Positions 34,973 through 44,300 of a stretch of 64,000 bases of DNA are shown here, piece by piece. Below the pieces are notes generated by a model. That model was not told where the DNA came from and ran no database searches. It saw only the letters and a program-made list of their open reading frames with translations. Origin of the DNA: Parasegetibacter sp. NRK P23 (GTDB taxonomy: Bacteria; Bacteroidota; Bacteroidia; Chitinophagales; Chitinophagaceae); NCBI RefSeq assembly GCF_023721715.1, contig NZ_JAMDLG010000001.1, positions 124,001-188,000 of the forward strand, written 5' to 3'. The translations under genes were made by a program, and so were the position numbers. Within the stretch, counting starts at the first letter, position 1, and every line of letters starts with the position of its first letter.

Positions 34973-37507
34973 ATGAGAGTAGTAGTTATTGGAAACGGGA
35001 TGGTGGGTTACAAGTTTTGTGAGAAGCTGCTGGCCAAAAAAGGCGGTGCTTCCATAGAGCTGGTAGTTTTCGGGGAAGAAGCCCGTCCTGCATACGACAG
35101 GGTCCATCTCAGCGCCTGGTTCTCCGGAACATCGGCGGAAGAATTAACCATGGCTCCTTTGAGTTGGTACGAGGAGCATGGCATCAGGCTTTACCTGGGC
35201 GATCCTGTTCAAAGGATCGACCGCACGGCGAAAACGGTTCATTCCTATCATGGAGTGGAAATTCCTTATGATTACCTCATTCTCGCAACCGGTTCAGCTG
35301 CCTTCGTTCCGCCCATCCCCGGGGTGGAAAAGCAAGGCGTATTTATTTACCGCACTATAGAAGACCTTGAGCTCATGCAGGCTCACGCGAAACATGCACG
35401 CAAGGGTGTAGTGATGGGGGGCGGACTCCTCGGGCTTGAAGCCGCGAAGGCCATGCTTGACCTGGGTATCACCGATACACATGTGATTGAGTTTGCGCCC
35501 CGCCTCATGCCCCGCCAGATCGACGATGCCGGCTCCCGCCTGTTGCAGTCGAAACTGGAATCGCTAGGTCTTACCATCCACACCAGTACGGCCACTTCAT
35601 CCATTATCGGGGAGGAAACAGTTTCCGGACTTCAGTTTTCAGACGACACCATTCTGGAAGCGGATATGCTGGTGATATCAGCAGGTATCCGTCCACGTGA
35701 TGAACTCGCCAGGTTATCGGGTATTGAAGTCGGGCAGCGTGGCGGCATCGTGGTAAATGAAAGCATGGAAACCAGCGATCCCAACGTGTTCGCCATTGGC
35801 GAATGCGCCCTCTACCAGGGAATGATCTATGGATTAGTGGCCCCTGGGTATGAAATGGCCGATGTTGTCGCTACAAAGCTTACGGGTGGAGAGAAGTATT
35901 TCACGGGTTTTGATATGAGTACAAAACTCAAACTTATCGGTGTGGATGTGGCCAGTTTCGGCGATCCTTTCGCCGCAGGCGAATCGGCCCGCTCCATCGT
36001 ATATGAAGATTCCGCCAAAGGCGTTTACAAACGCATCAATATATCTTCGGACGGCAAATTACTTTTGGGTGGTGTATTGGTTGGAGACGCGGAGGCGTAC
36101 AACCAACTGCTTCAGACCTGTAAAAATAAAATGCCGCTGCCGGAAAATCCGGAAGACCTGCTGTTGGGTGCCCGTGGCGGAAAAACAGATGCGGGGGCCG
36201 GCGTAATGGCGCTCCCCGATGATGCGTTGATCTGTAGTTGTGAAGGGATCACTAAAGCCAATTTGGTTTCCGCTGTGGAAAACGGCAATGAAACACTTGA
36301 TGCCATTAAAAAATGCTGTAAGGCAGGAACAGGTTGCGGCGGTTGTGTGCCCATGGTGAAGGATATCATCAACGCAACGCTGAAAGCGCAGGGCAAATAT
36401 GTGCGCACGGTCATCTGTGAGCATTTTCCCCACAGCAGGCAGGAACTCTACGACCTGGTGAAGATCAGGAAATATACTTCTTACGATGAGGTGCTTTCCG
36501 GAATTGGCCAGGGCGATGGTTGTGAAACCTGTAAGCCGCTAGTCTCAAGTATCCTGGCCAGCTTGTGGAACGAAATGATCCTTGCGAAAGGAAACGATAC
36601 CGCCCAGGACAGCAACGACCGGTTCCTGGCCAACATTCAGAAAGGTGGCACCTATTCCGTGGTACCACGTATTCCCGGAGGCGAGATCACACCGGATAAA
36701 CTTATTGTGATCGGTGAGGTCGCGAAAAAATACAACCTCTATACCAAAATCACCGGCGGTCAGCGCATCGACCTGTTCGGGGCGCACCTCGTTGATCTAC
36801 CCTATATCTGGGAAGCCTTGATCGCTGCGGGCTTCGAAAGCGGACACGCCTACGGAAAAGCATTGCGTACCGTAAAAAGCTGCGTGGGCTCCACCTGGTG
36901 CCGCTTCGGGCTGCACGACAGTGTGAGCTTCGCCATCCGTGTGGAAGAGCGGTACCGCGGTTTGCGCGCGCCGCATAAAATAAAATCCGCTGTTTCAGGC
37001 TGTATCCGCGAATGCGCGGAAGCACAGAGTAAGGACTTCGGCATCATCGCCACCGAAAAAGGCTGGAACCTCTACGTTTGCGGAAATGGTGGCTCAAAGC
37101 CACAGCACGCCCTCTTACTCGCTTCTGATATTGATTCGGATACCTGTATCCGTTACATCGACCGGTTTCTCATGTTCTACATCAAAACCGCTGATCCGCT
37201 TACAAGAACCGCCACCTGGCTCAACAAAATGGAGGGCGGAATTGATTACCTGAAGAACGTGGTGCTGAACGATAGTCTGGGTATTAACGACCAACTGGAA
37301 GCGGAGATGCAACAGTTGGTAAACAACTACAAATGTGAATGGAAAGAAGCGGTTGAAAATCCGGAGATCAGAAAGCGGTTCGTGCATTTCGTGAACGCAC
37401 CGGAAGAGAAAGATCCCACGGTGCAGTTTGAGCCGATGCGGGAAATGAAGAGAGTGGGGGCGCGTGGGGAATTAGATTTCTCGCAACGGCGCAACGGCGC
37501 AACGTGA
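34973..37507 (+). CDS. nirB: NAD(P)H-dependent assimilatory nitrite reductase, large subunit
   Basis: Reduces nitrite to ammonium in the cytoplasm; 844 residues. Order: FAD/NAD-binding domains (about 1-310; VVVIGNGMVGYKF and GVVMGGGLLGLEAA), a BFD-like [2Fe-2S] domain (CSC near 421, then CGGC), a second, partly degenerate BFD-like region ending in CETC, a ferredoxin-like half domain (about 545-615), and the siroheme/[4Fe-4S] domain with C637-x5-C643 and C677-x3-C681. The last dozen residues (SQRRNGAT) come from a tandem GC-rich repeat that has entered the 3' end of the gene. First gene of the nitrate/nitrite series; nirD follows. Confidence 0.95.
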   Translation: MRVVVIGNGMVGYKFCEKLLAKKGGASIELVVFGEEARPAYDRVHLSAWFSGTSAEELTMAPLSWYEEHGIRLYLGDPVQRIDRTAKTVHSYHGVEIPYDYLILATGSAAFVPPIPGVEKQGVFIYRTIEDLELMQAHAKHARKGVVMGGGLLGLEAAKAMLDLGITDTHVIEFAPRLMPRQIDDAGSRLLQSKLESLGLTIHTSTATSSIIGEETVSGLQFSDDTILEADMLVISAGIRPRDELARLSGIEVGQRGGIVVNESMETSDPNVFAIGECALYQGMIYGLVAPGYEMADVVATKLTGGEKYFTGFDMSTKLKLIGVDVASFGDPFAAGESARSIVYEDSAKGVYKRINISSDGKLLLGGVLVGDAEAYNQLLQTCKNKMPLPENPEDLLLGARGGKTDAGAGVMALPDDALICSCEGITKANLVSAVENGNETLDAIKKCCKAGTGCGGCVPMVKDIINATLKAQGKYVRTVICEHFPHSRQELYDLVKIRKYTSYDEVLSGIGQGDGCETCKPLVSSILASLWNEMILAKGNDTAQDSNDRFLANIQKGGTYSVVPRIPGGEITPDKLIVIGEVAKKYNLYTKITGGQRIDLFGAHLVDLPYIWEALIAAGFESGHAYGKALRTVKSCVGSTWCRFGLHDSVSFAIRVEERYRGLRAPHKIKSAVSGCIRECAEAQSKDFGIIATEKGWNLYVCGNGGSKPQHALLLASDIDSDTCIRYIDRFLMFYIKTADPLTRTATWLNKMEGGIDYLKNVVLNDSLGINDQLEAEMQQLVNNYKCEWKEAVENPEIRKRFVHFVNAPEEKDPTVQFEPMREMKRVGARGELDFSQRRNGAT

Positions 37508-37510
37508 GGG
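37477..37510 (+). repeat. GC-rich repeat in the 3' end of nirB
   Basis: TTTCTCGCAACG (37477-37488) and three tandem 8-base units of the type CGCAACGG at 37482-37505. The same 12-mer occurs at 38138 and, inverted, at 38329-38340. It supplies the nirB stop codon. Confidence 0.7.
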
Positions 37511-37599
37511 CGATTAATTCACACCGGATTTGTTTATAAGCAGATGTTCGTATTCACATTGAATTAGTGCTAATAGCTCAACCGCTCTACCAACCTTCA

Positions 37600-37665
37600 T
37601 CGCAACGTTGCGTCGTAGCGCCTGCGAGGCACGAAGCAGCCGTGAAACAAAAAATGCGGGAAACA
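37600..37665 (+). repeat. GC-rich repeat between nirB and nirD
   Basis: Contains the 12-base perfect palindrome CGCAACGTTGCG (37601-37612) and the 13-mer GCGTCGTAGCGCC (37610-37622), which recurs exactly at 38317-38329. It continues with CGAAGCAG-type sequence also seen at 38423-38430. Confidence 0.6.
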
Positions 37666-37759
37666 AAAAACTACGATTGAAGCTTTCGCATACGGGCGGC
37701 CGGGGCTTGCTCCGCTCCGGAACCACCACCCATTTTTCTTTCAACTCAAACGCTTTATT

Positions 37760-38116
37760 ATGATCCAGGAAGAAATTATCACTTGGTTGTACGCCTGTTC
37801 CACACACGATGTTCCCGATAACGGCGGGGTATGTGTGAAGTTACACGGCCAGCAGGTGGCGCTGTTCAATTTCACCCGTAGGGGAGAATGGTTCGCCACA
37901 CAAAACCTTTGTCCGCATCGCCAGGAAATGGCGCTGAGCCGCGGTATGATCGGTTCTTCGGGCGGTGAGCCTAAAGTGGCGTGTCCTTTTCACAAAAGAA
38001 CTTTCTCGCTGAAAACGGGGGAATGCTTTGAGGGTGATTGCGAACACATTAAAGTGTTTCCGGTGAAAGTGGAGGATGGGAAGGTTTTTATAGGAGTGCC
38101 CGGAGAGGGGAGTTGA
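37760..38116 (+). CDS. nirD: Nitrite reductase small subunit, Rieske-type
   Basis: Small partner of NirB, 118 residues, a single Rieske-like beta domain. The ligands C51-P-H53 and C75-x2-H78 are all present, so it should hold a [2Fe-2S] cluster. E. coli NirD lacks this set, whereas many assimilatory NirD/NasE-type proteins keep it. It is separated from nirB by 252 bases containing repeats and has repeats downstream too, so tight translational coupling with nirB has been lost. Confidence 0.92.
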   Translation: MIQEEIITWLYACSTHDVPDNGGVCVKLHGQQVALFNFTRRGEWFATQNLCPHRQEMALSRGMIGSSGGEPKVACPFHKRTFSLKTGECFEGDCEHIKVFPVKVEDGKVFIGVPGEGS

Positions 38117-38137
38117 GGTTTCGCGCGATTATTTTTA

Positions 38138-38172
38138 TTTCTCGCAACGACGCGGCGGCGCAACGTTAGAGG
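38138..38172 (+). repeat. GC-rich repeat downstream of nirD
   Basis: Starts with the 12-mer TTTCTCGCAACG (38138-38149) and continues with CGGCGGCGCAACGTTAGAGG. It can pair with the inverted copy at 38329-38340. Confidence 0.65.
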
Positions 38173-38312
38173 TTTCTTTCATTTCTGTGGATTTACCAGC
38201 AAGGCTGATTCATTTCTTTGAACAAAACTTGAGAAGATTTAGAAATAAACCAGAAATGAGTAAACAGCGCATAAGTTCTGGCAAAAAAATAGCCACTCCC
38301 AATTAAACAGCC

Positions 38313-38340
38313 CGTAGCGTCGTAGCGCCGTTGCGAGAAA
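38313..38340 (-). repeat. Inverted copy of the GC-rich repeat
   Basis: Holds the 13-mer GCGTCGTAGCGCC (38317-38329) and CGTTGCGAGAAA (38329-38340), the exact reverse complement of the 12-mer at 38138-38149. The two could form a long-range stem enclosing about 180 bases. Confidence 0.65.
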
Positions 38341-38380
38341 TTCCCCGCTAGCCCACCAACCGCTCCTTGCGTCCTTGTTC

Positions 38381-38440
38381 CTTTGCGCTGCGAAGTGCAC
38401 AGCACAAAGCAGTTGCGAGAAACGAAGCAGTTGCGTGAAA
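38381..38440 (-). repeat. Divergent copy of the GC-rich repeat upstream of the porin
   Basis: Contains TTGCGAGAAA (38413-38422) and two copies of GAAGCAGTTGCG or its near form (AAAGCAGTTGCG at 38406, CGAAGCAGTTGCG at 38423). It resembles the tail of the 37600 copy. Confidence 0.5.
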
Positions 38441-38512
38441 AAAACTTCCCTTCCCCGAAAACACCCCCACGATTGCCCCATCAAGAGAAAATCACACCCA
38501 AAACTTCAGCTT

Positions 38513-40039
38513 ATGCGCACCAAACCAACTAAAATTTTTCTCATCATGGCATTCTGTTCAGGTGTTCTCTCCGTAAAAGCGCAGTTCCAGTTTACCGGGC
38601 AGCTCCGTACCCGCACCGAGTGGCGGAACGGCGTGGGAACCCTGCGCGCCTACAATGCCGATCCTTCATTTTTTACTTCACAACGTACCCGCCTCAGCTT
38701 CGGGTACAATATGCCGCGGGTTCAATTTAAAACAACGGTGCAGGATGTAAGGGTATGGGGACAGGACGCTTCATCCATTTCAAACGCCGATGGCGCTAAA
38801 CTCGGTGTGCACGAAGCCTGGGCGGAGGTTGCACTGCAAAACCGCGCTGATACTGGTTTTAAAAGTTCTTTTGTGGATTACCTCGGCTTGAGAATCGGCA
38901 GACAGGAACTGATGTACGATGATGCGCGGCTGCTCGGTAACCTCGATTGGTTACAGCAGGGAAGAAGGCATGATGCCCTGGTGTTTAAGATGAGGGAAAA
39001 GAAATTCAGCGCCGATGCGGGGTTCGCCTTCTCACAACAAACAGATGCATTCGGTTACAACGGTACTTATTACACGCCTGCTAATGTGCTGCCCACCGTT
39101 CGTGACAGCAAGGGCCAACTGGCGGCAACACCGGCAGGGTTTATTCCGCTTGTAAATGCGGCAGGCATCAGTTCCAGATCAGGAACACCTGCCTTCTCCA
39201 ACCCGCCGGGTACAAACGGGCAAACACAACAATATAAAGCTATGCAGTTCCTGTATACTTCGTGGAAGAAGTCGACGACCACGATCTCAGGGTTGTTGCT
39301 GGCAGATCATTTTGGCGTACACCAACTGGATTCCGTACAAAATATTTCGGGTGCCGATACCGGTTATATCTACGGTCGGAAATTCCGTTCAAAAGGTGTT
39401 CACTCCAGGCTCACCTTCGGCGCGCAACTTTCAGGAGCCTTCGACCAGAAAAATACCTTTCAATACAAAGCGGGCGCATACTTTCAAACCGGGAAGGACC
39501 TCGAAGGAACCGCGCTCTCCACTTATATGGCTTATGCCTCGCTTACTTTGCAACGCGCACCATTCACGTATGCTATCGGATATGATATCCTCTCCGGTAA
39601 CGATGCTTTTTCTTCCGACGGAAAGAGCCATCGCTTCGATCCGCTGTATGGAACACCGCATAAATTCTGGGGGTACATGGATTACTTTTATGTAGGAACC
39701 GGTTCACCCACCGGAGGACTTGCCAATCCACAAGCCAGCATTCGTTACGCTGCGCGCGGTAAAAGATTTTCCGCTTCCGCCGACTACCATGCTTTTTTCC
39801 TGGCCAACGACCAAAAGGATAAGAATGCTTCCAAAGTGGAGCGGTACCTGGGAAGCGAAGTCGATCTTTCTTCCTCTTATCAGCTCAATAACCTCGTAAC
39901 ACTGGAAGGCGGCGTTTCTTTCATGGGCGCCACCCGAAGTATGGATTACGCGAAAAATATCAGTCCCGGAACAGCACGCCTTGCGGGTTCCTGGGCCTGG
40001 CTCATGGTAAACATCCGTCCCGATTTCCTCCGCAAATAA
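38513..40039 (+). CDS. Alginate-export-family outer-membrane porin
   Basis: A 508-residue exported beta-barrel protein. The ATG at 38513 begins at a signal peptide ending near SVKAQ. The opening QFTGQLRTRTEWRNG and later RLSFGYNM, GLRIGRQELMYDDARLLGNLDW and QGRRHDALVF are typical of the Alginate_exp domain (PF13372), which in many genomes is a general anion channel rather than an alginate exporter. It lies between nirD and narK in the same direction, 33 bases before narK, so it probably admits nitrate/nitrite through the outer membrane. The substrate is inferred from context only. Confidence 0.8.
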   Translation: MRTKPTKIFLIMAFCSGVLSVKAQFQFTGQLRTRTEWRNGVGTLRAYNADPSFFTSQRTRLSFGYNMPRVQFKTTVQDVRVWGQDASSISNADGAKLGVHEAWAEVALQNRADTGFKSSFVDYLGLRIGRQELMYDDARLLGNLDWLQQGRRHDALVFKMREKKFSADAGFAFSQQTDAFGYNGTYYTPANVLPTVRDSKGQLAATPAGFIPLVNAAGISSRSGTPAFSNPPGTNGQTQQYKAMQFLYTSWKKSTTTISGLLLADHFGVHQLDSVQNISGADTGYIYGRKFRSKGVHSRLTFGAQLSGAFDQKNTFQYKAGAYFQTGKDLEGTALSTYMAYASLTLQRAPFTYAIGYDILSGNDAFSSDGKSHRFDPLYGTPHKFWGYMDYFYVGTGSPTGGLANPQASIRYAARGKRFSASADYHAFFLANDQKDKNASKVERYLGSEVDLSSSYQLNNLVTLEGGVSFMGATRSMDYAKNISPGTARLAGSWAWLMVNIRPDFLRK

Positions 40040-40072
40040 TTCATCTTCCAACCATCTCCAAATCATTCAGAC

Positions 40073-41377
40073 ATGACCAACAACCAACAACCACTTTCTT
40101 CCCTCAATGTATTCTCCTTCAAGGGCGTGCAGATGCGCACGTTCCACATTACGTGGATGACCTTCTTCGTTTGCTTCTTCGGCTGGTTCGGACTCGCCCC
40201 TTTGATGCCCACTATTAAAGAGGACCTTCAACTTACGAAATCCCAGATCGGAAACGTGGTGATCGCTTCGGTTTCAGCCACCATCATCGCGCGTTTACTC
40301 ATTGGCAGGTTGTGCGATACCTGGGGGCCGAGGAAAACATATACCGCGTTGCTGCTGATCGGTTCCATCCCCGTTTTTTGTGTGGGGCTGGCACAGGATT
40401 ATACTTCTTTTCTGCTTTTCAGGCTCGCTATCGGTGTGATTGGCGCCTCATTCGTGATCACGCAATTCCATACTTCCATGATGTTCGCGCCGCAGATCAA
40501 AGGTACCGCGAATGCCGTTGCCGGCGGATGGGGAAACCTGGGCGGAGGCATAACGAATATGGTGATGCCACTGGTGTTCGCGCTGATCGTGGGCTTTGGG
40601 TATACCAACAAAGAAGCATGGCGCTACGCGATGATCCTCCCTGGATCGCTGATGCTGGTGATGGCCTTTCTCTATTACCGTTTCACAAAAGATACACCTG
40701 CTGGCAACTATGAGGACATTGAAAGGGTAAAGGCTGAAAAGAAGAAAACAGATTATTCCATCCTCAAAGACTGGCGCATCTGGAGCCTGGCGCTGGCCTA
40801 TGCCGTATGCTTCGGTATGGAGATCACGTTCGATAATGTGGCCGCTTTGCATTTTGTGCAGGAATTTAAACTGGAGCAATCTTCCGCAGGATTCTGGGCC
40901 GGAGTGTTCGGCTTCATGAATCTTTTTGCCCGCGCGTTGGGTGGTGTTTTCGCCGACAGGGTCGGCAGGAATTATGGTATGAAGGGAAAGGGATTGCTGC
41001 TCGCCGGCGTATTGCTGCTGGAAGGACTGGGACTGGTATTGTTCGCGCAATCCGGTTCCTTCGGCATGGCAATCTTCTCCATGATCTTCTTCGCGCTCTT
41101 CCTCAAAATGGCCAACGGTGCCACTTATGCGATCACGCCGTTCATCAATGAGAAAAATGCCGGTATGGTGGCGGGTGTGGTAGGCGCAGGCGGAAATGTG
41201 GGCGGTATGCTGTTCGGTTTTCTCTTCAAAAGTGAAAGCATTACTTACGTGGAAGCATTCGGATACATTGGATTGATCGTGATTGCCGTGGCGGTGGTGG
41301 TATTGTTTACCCGGTTTACGAAAACATCTGAAAAGGCCGTTGAACCCAAAAAGGAACTGGAACCTGTATTTAATTAA
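40073..41377 (+). CDS. narK: NarK-type nitrate/nitrite transporter (MFS)
   Basis: Inner-membrane major facilitator with about 12 helices, 434 residues, importing nitrate and possibly exchanging nitrite. It has the nitrate signature motif (GGWGNLGGGITNMVMP) near residues 144-160 and a second glycine-rich motif (GVVGAGGNVGGMLFGF) in the second half. The conserved arginine in FRLAIGVIGASF fits substrate binding. Its stop TAA shares one base with the ATG of the nitrate reductase gene (TAATG), so the two are translationally coupled. Confidence 0.93.
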   Translation: MTNNQQPLSSLNVFSFKGVQMRTFHITWMTFFVCFFGWFGLAPLMPTIKEDLQLTKSQIGNVVIASVSATIIARLLIGRLCDTWGPRKTYTALLLIGSIPVFCVGLAQDYTSFLLFRLAIGVIGASFVITQFHTSMMFAPQIKGTANAVAGGWGNLGGGITNMVMPLVFALIVGFGYTNKEAWRYAMILPGSLMLVMAFLYYRFTKDTPAGNYEDIERVKAEKKKTDYSILKDWRIWSLALAYAVCFGMEITFDNVAALHFVQEFKLEQSSAGFWAGVFGFMNLFARALGGVFADRVGRNYGMKGKGLLLAGVLLLEGLGLVLFAQSGSFGMAIFSMIFFALFLKMANGATYAITPFINEKNAGMVAGVVGAGGNVGGMLFGFLFKSESITYVEAFGYIGLIVIAVAVVVLFTRFTKTSEKAVEPKKELEPVFN

Positions 41378-44300
41378 TGAAGCAACAACCACATAACGTG
41401 TTTAAGTCAACCTGCTGTTACTGCGGGGTGGGCTGCGGCGTCAAACTCCGGCTGGACAATCATGGCCAACTGTTGTTGGAAGGCGATGAGGCCCATCCCG
41501 TGAACAGGGGTAAATTGTGCAGCAAGGGAATGAACCTGCATTACACGGTGAACGACCGGAGCGACAGGTTGCTGTTCCCGCAGATGCGCTATAATAAAAG
41601 TATGCCCTTGCAAAAGGTAAGCTGGGACGCGGCTTTGGAAAGAACGGCCGCTGTATTCCGCACTTTTGTTGAGAAATATGGTCCTGATTCTGTTGGGTTC
41701 TATGTTTCAGGTCAGTGCCTTACAGAGGAATATTATGTGGTCAACAAACTGGTGAAGGGATTTATCGGTACGAATAATATTGATACGAACTCCCGTTTAT
41801 GCATGAGTTCCGCGGTGGCGGCTTATAAATTATCATTGGGAGAAGATGCCGTTCCCGTTTGTTACGACGATATTGAACTGGCCGATTGCTTTTATGTTAC
41901 GGGCGCGAACCCGGCCTGGTGCCACCCGATCTTGTGGAGAAGAGTGGAGGCGCATAAAATGGCTCATCCACACGTAAAAATGATTGTGGCCGATCCACGC
42001 AAAACAGATACCGCGGCATTGGCGGACCTGCACCTTCAGCTCAATCCTGGAACAGATATTGTGCTGAACCACGCGATCGGAAGATTGCTGATCGAAAACG
42101 GAGATATTGACCCCGCTTTCCTGGCGCTTCATGCGGAAGGATTTGACGCTTACCGCGCAAAAGTTTTTGAGAAAACAACGGAAGAGTCCGCGGCAATATG
42201 CGGATTGGAAGTGGATGAACTCCGGCTCGCGGCCGAATACATCGGCAGATCGAAAGCTTTCATCTCCATGTGGACGATGGGGTTGAACCAGAGTTCCGTA
42301 GGCGTGAACAAGAACCTTAGTCTGATCAACCTTCATTTGGTCACGGGGCAGATCGGTAAACCCGGTGCGGGCCCCTTTTCGCTTACAGGTCAACCCAACG
42401 CCATGGGCGGCCGCGAAGTGGGCGGACTGGCCAATATGTTACCTGCCCACCGTAACCTCGCCGACCCGAAGCACCGCGCCCAAGTACAGGCGTTTTGGGG
42501 CGGAAAGGAAATTCAAGCCAAACCTGGTTTAACAGCCACTGAAATGTTCGACGCATTGGAATCAGGTAAGTTGAAAGCGATCTGGATCATCTGCACCAAT
42601 CCGTTGGTGAGTCTGCCCGATGTCAGGAAAGCGGAAGCGGCATTGAAGAAAGCGAGGTTCGTGGTGGTGCAGGAGATCAGCAATAAACCCGAAACGCTCG
42701 CCTTTGCAGATGTGATCCTGCCTGCGGCAGGGTGGGCCGAAAAAGAAGGTACCATGACCAACAGCGAAAGAAGGATCACTTATCTTCCAAAAATTGTGGA
42801 CGCCCCCGGCGAAGCCATGCCGGATACGGAGATCATTTGCCGGTTCGCGCAAAAAATGGGCTACCCGGGATTCGATTTCGAAGACAATGGCGCCATATTT
42901 AAAGAACATACACAGCTTACCGAAGGCACGAATGTGAATATGACGGGGATCGATTACCGTTTATTACAGGAACACCGCTCCGTAACATGGCCATTGAAAG
43001 CGGGAGAAAAACCCAAGGAAGGAAACCGTCTTTTCACCGATCATAAGTTTTACACGCCTACCGGCAAAGCAGTGTTACATCCCGTTTCAGATGATTTCAC
43101 CAGCGAAAATATATCACCGGATTTCCCTTTGATCCTGACTACGGGGCGCGTGCGCGACCATTGGCATACGATGTCTAAAACGGGAAAGGTGAACAAATTG
43201 AAGCAGCATATCCGGCATGCGTTCCTGGAGATGCACCCCATTGATGCCCGTAAACTGAAGCTTTCCGACAACGAACTGGTGACCGTACGCTCCGCAAGAG
43301 GAGAAGTGCGCGTAAAATTGCAACTCAGCGATACCATCAAACCCGGTGTTGTTTTTCTGCCCATGCACTGGGGGAAAATACTGGGCAGCGACCTGCATCG
43401 GACGAACAACATCACCAGCCCGAAACTAGATCCCATTTCAAAGGAACCCGATTTCAAGTTCTGCGCGGTGGAAGTGACCCCATACAGGAAGCCGCGGCAA
43501 ACGATCGTGGTGGTGGGTGCCGGCGCCGGAGCCTGTGGGTTTGTACGCGCATACCGCGAATTAAATAAAGAAGATGAGATCATCGTATTCAGTAAAGAAG
43601 ATTTCCCCTTTTATAACCGTGTAATGTTACCCGATTACATCAGTGGCGCACAACAGTGGGAGGAACTGATTAAAATGAATGATGCCGAAGAAGCCGCGGC
43701 CGATATTCGTTTGTTAAAGGGTGTTACGGTAACCGAAATCAACAGAACTGAAAAATATGTACTGGACAGCAGGGGTGAAAAAACGCATTGGGACCAACTG
43801 ATTTTCGCGACCGGAAGCAGGGCCACCATTCCGCCAAGGATTCCCAGGCTGCCCGGAATTTTCACCATGCGTAGCAGGGCCGACGCCGATAATTTCAAAA
43901 AACACCTTCCTCCCAACGCGCATGTCGTGATCGCCGGCGGCGGGTTGCTTGGGTTGGAACTCGCGATCTCACTCCGTGAAATAAACCTGCGTGTTTCGGT
44001 GATACAACGGATATCCCGTTTCCTGAACCGTCAACTCGATGAGTTGGGAAGCGCGTTGTTGGGAGAAGTGATCGTGGAGCATGGGTGTGAAGTATATTTC
44101 AATGATGAGTTGCAGTCCTGCTTCGGACAGGAACAACTCACGGGCATAAGATTGAAGAGCGGAAAACAACTTGATTGCGATGCTTTGGTTTTTGCTATCG
44201 GCACCACCCCCAATATCGAATTGGCCCGTGAAGCCGGACTGGACTGCAGAAGAGGCGTAGTGGTGAACGAAAGGTTACAGACCAGCGATCCGGACATCTT

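Larger units (their letters stand above)
38117..38512. other. Repeat-bearing intergenic region between nirD and the porin gene
   Basis: About 395 bases without a convincing gene. It contains several copies of the GC-rich repeat family (38138-38172, 38313-38340, 38381-38440), partly in inverted orientation. The porin reading frame runs open back to 38375, but that part encodes Cys/Lys-rich repeat-derived sequence and is not likely protein. Confidence 0.6.

Noticed and set aside
37477-38440. CRISPR array
   Set aside because: Repeats are irregular in spacing and orientation, with no uniform spacers and no cas genes nearby.
38375-38512. N-terminal extension of the porin frame
   Set aside because: It translates the GC-rich repeat into a Cys/Lys-rich stretch with no signal peptide. 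The ATG at 38513 begins a normal signal sequence.
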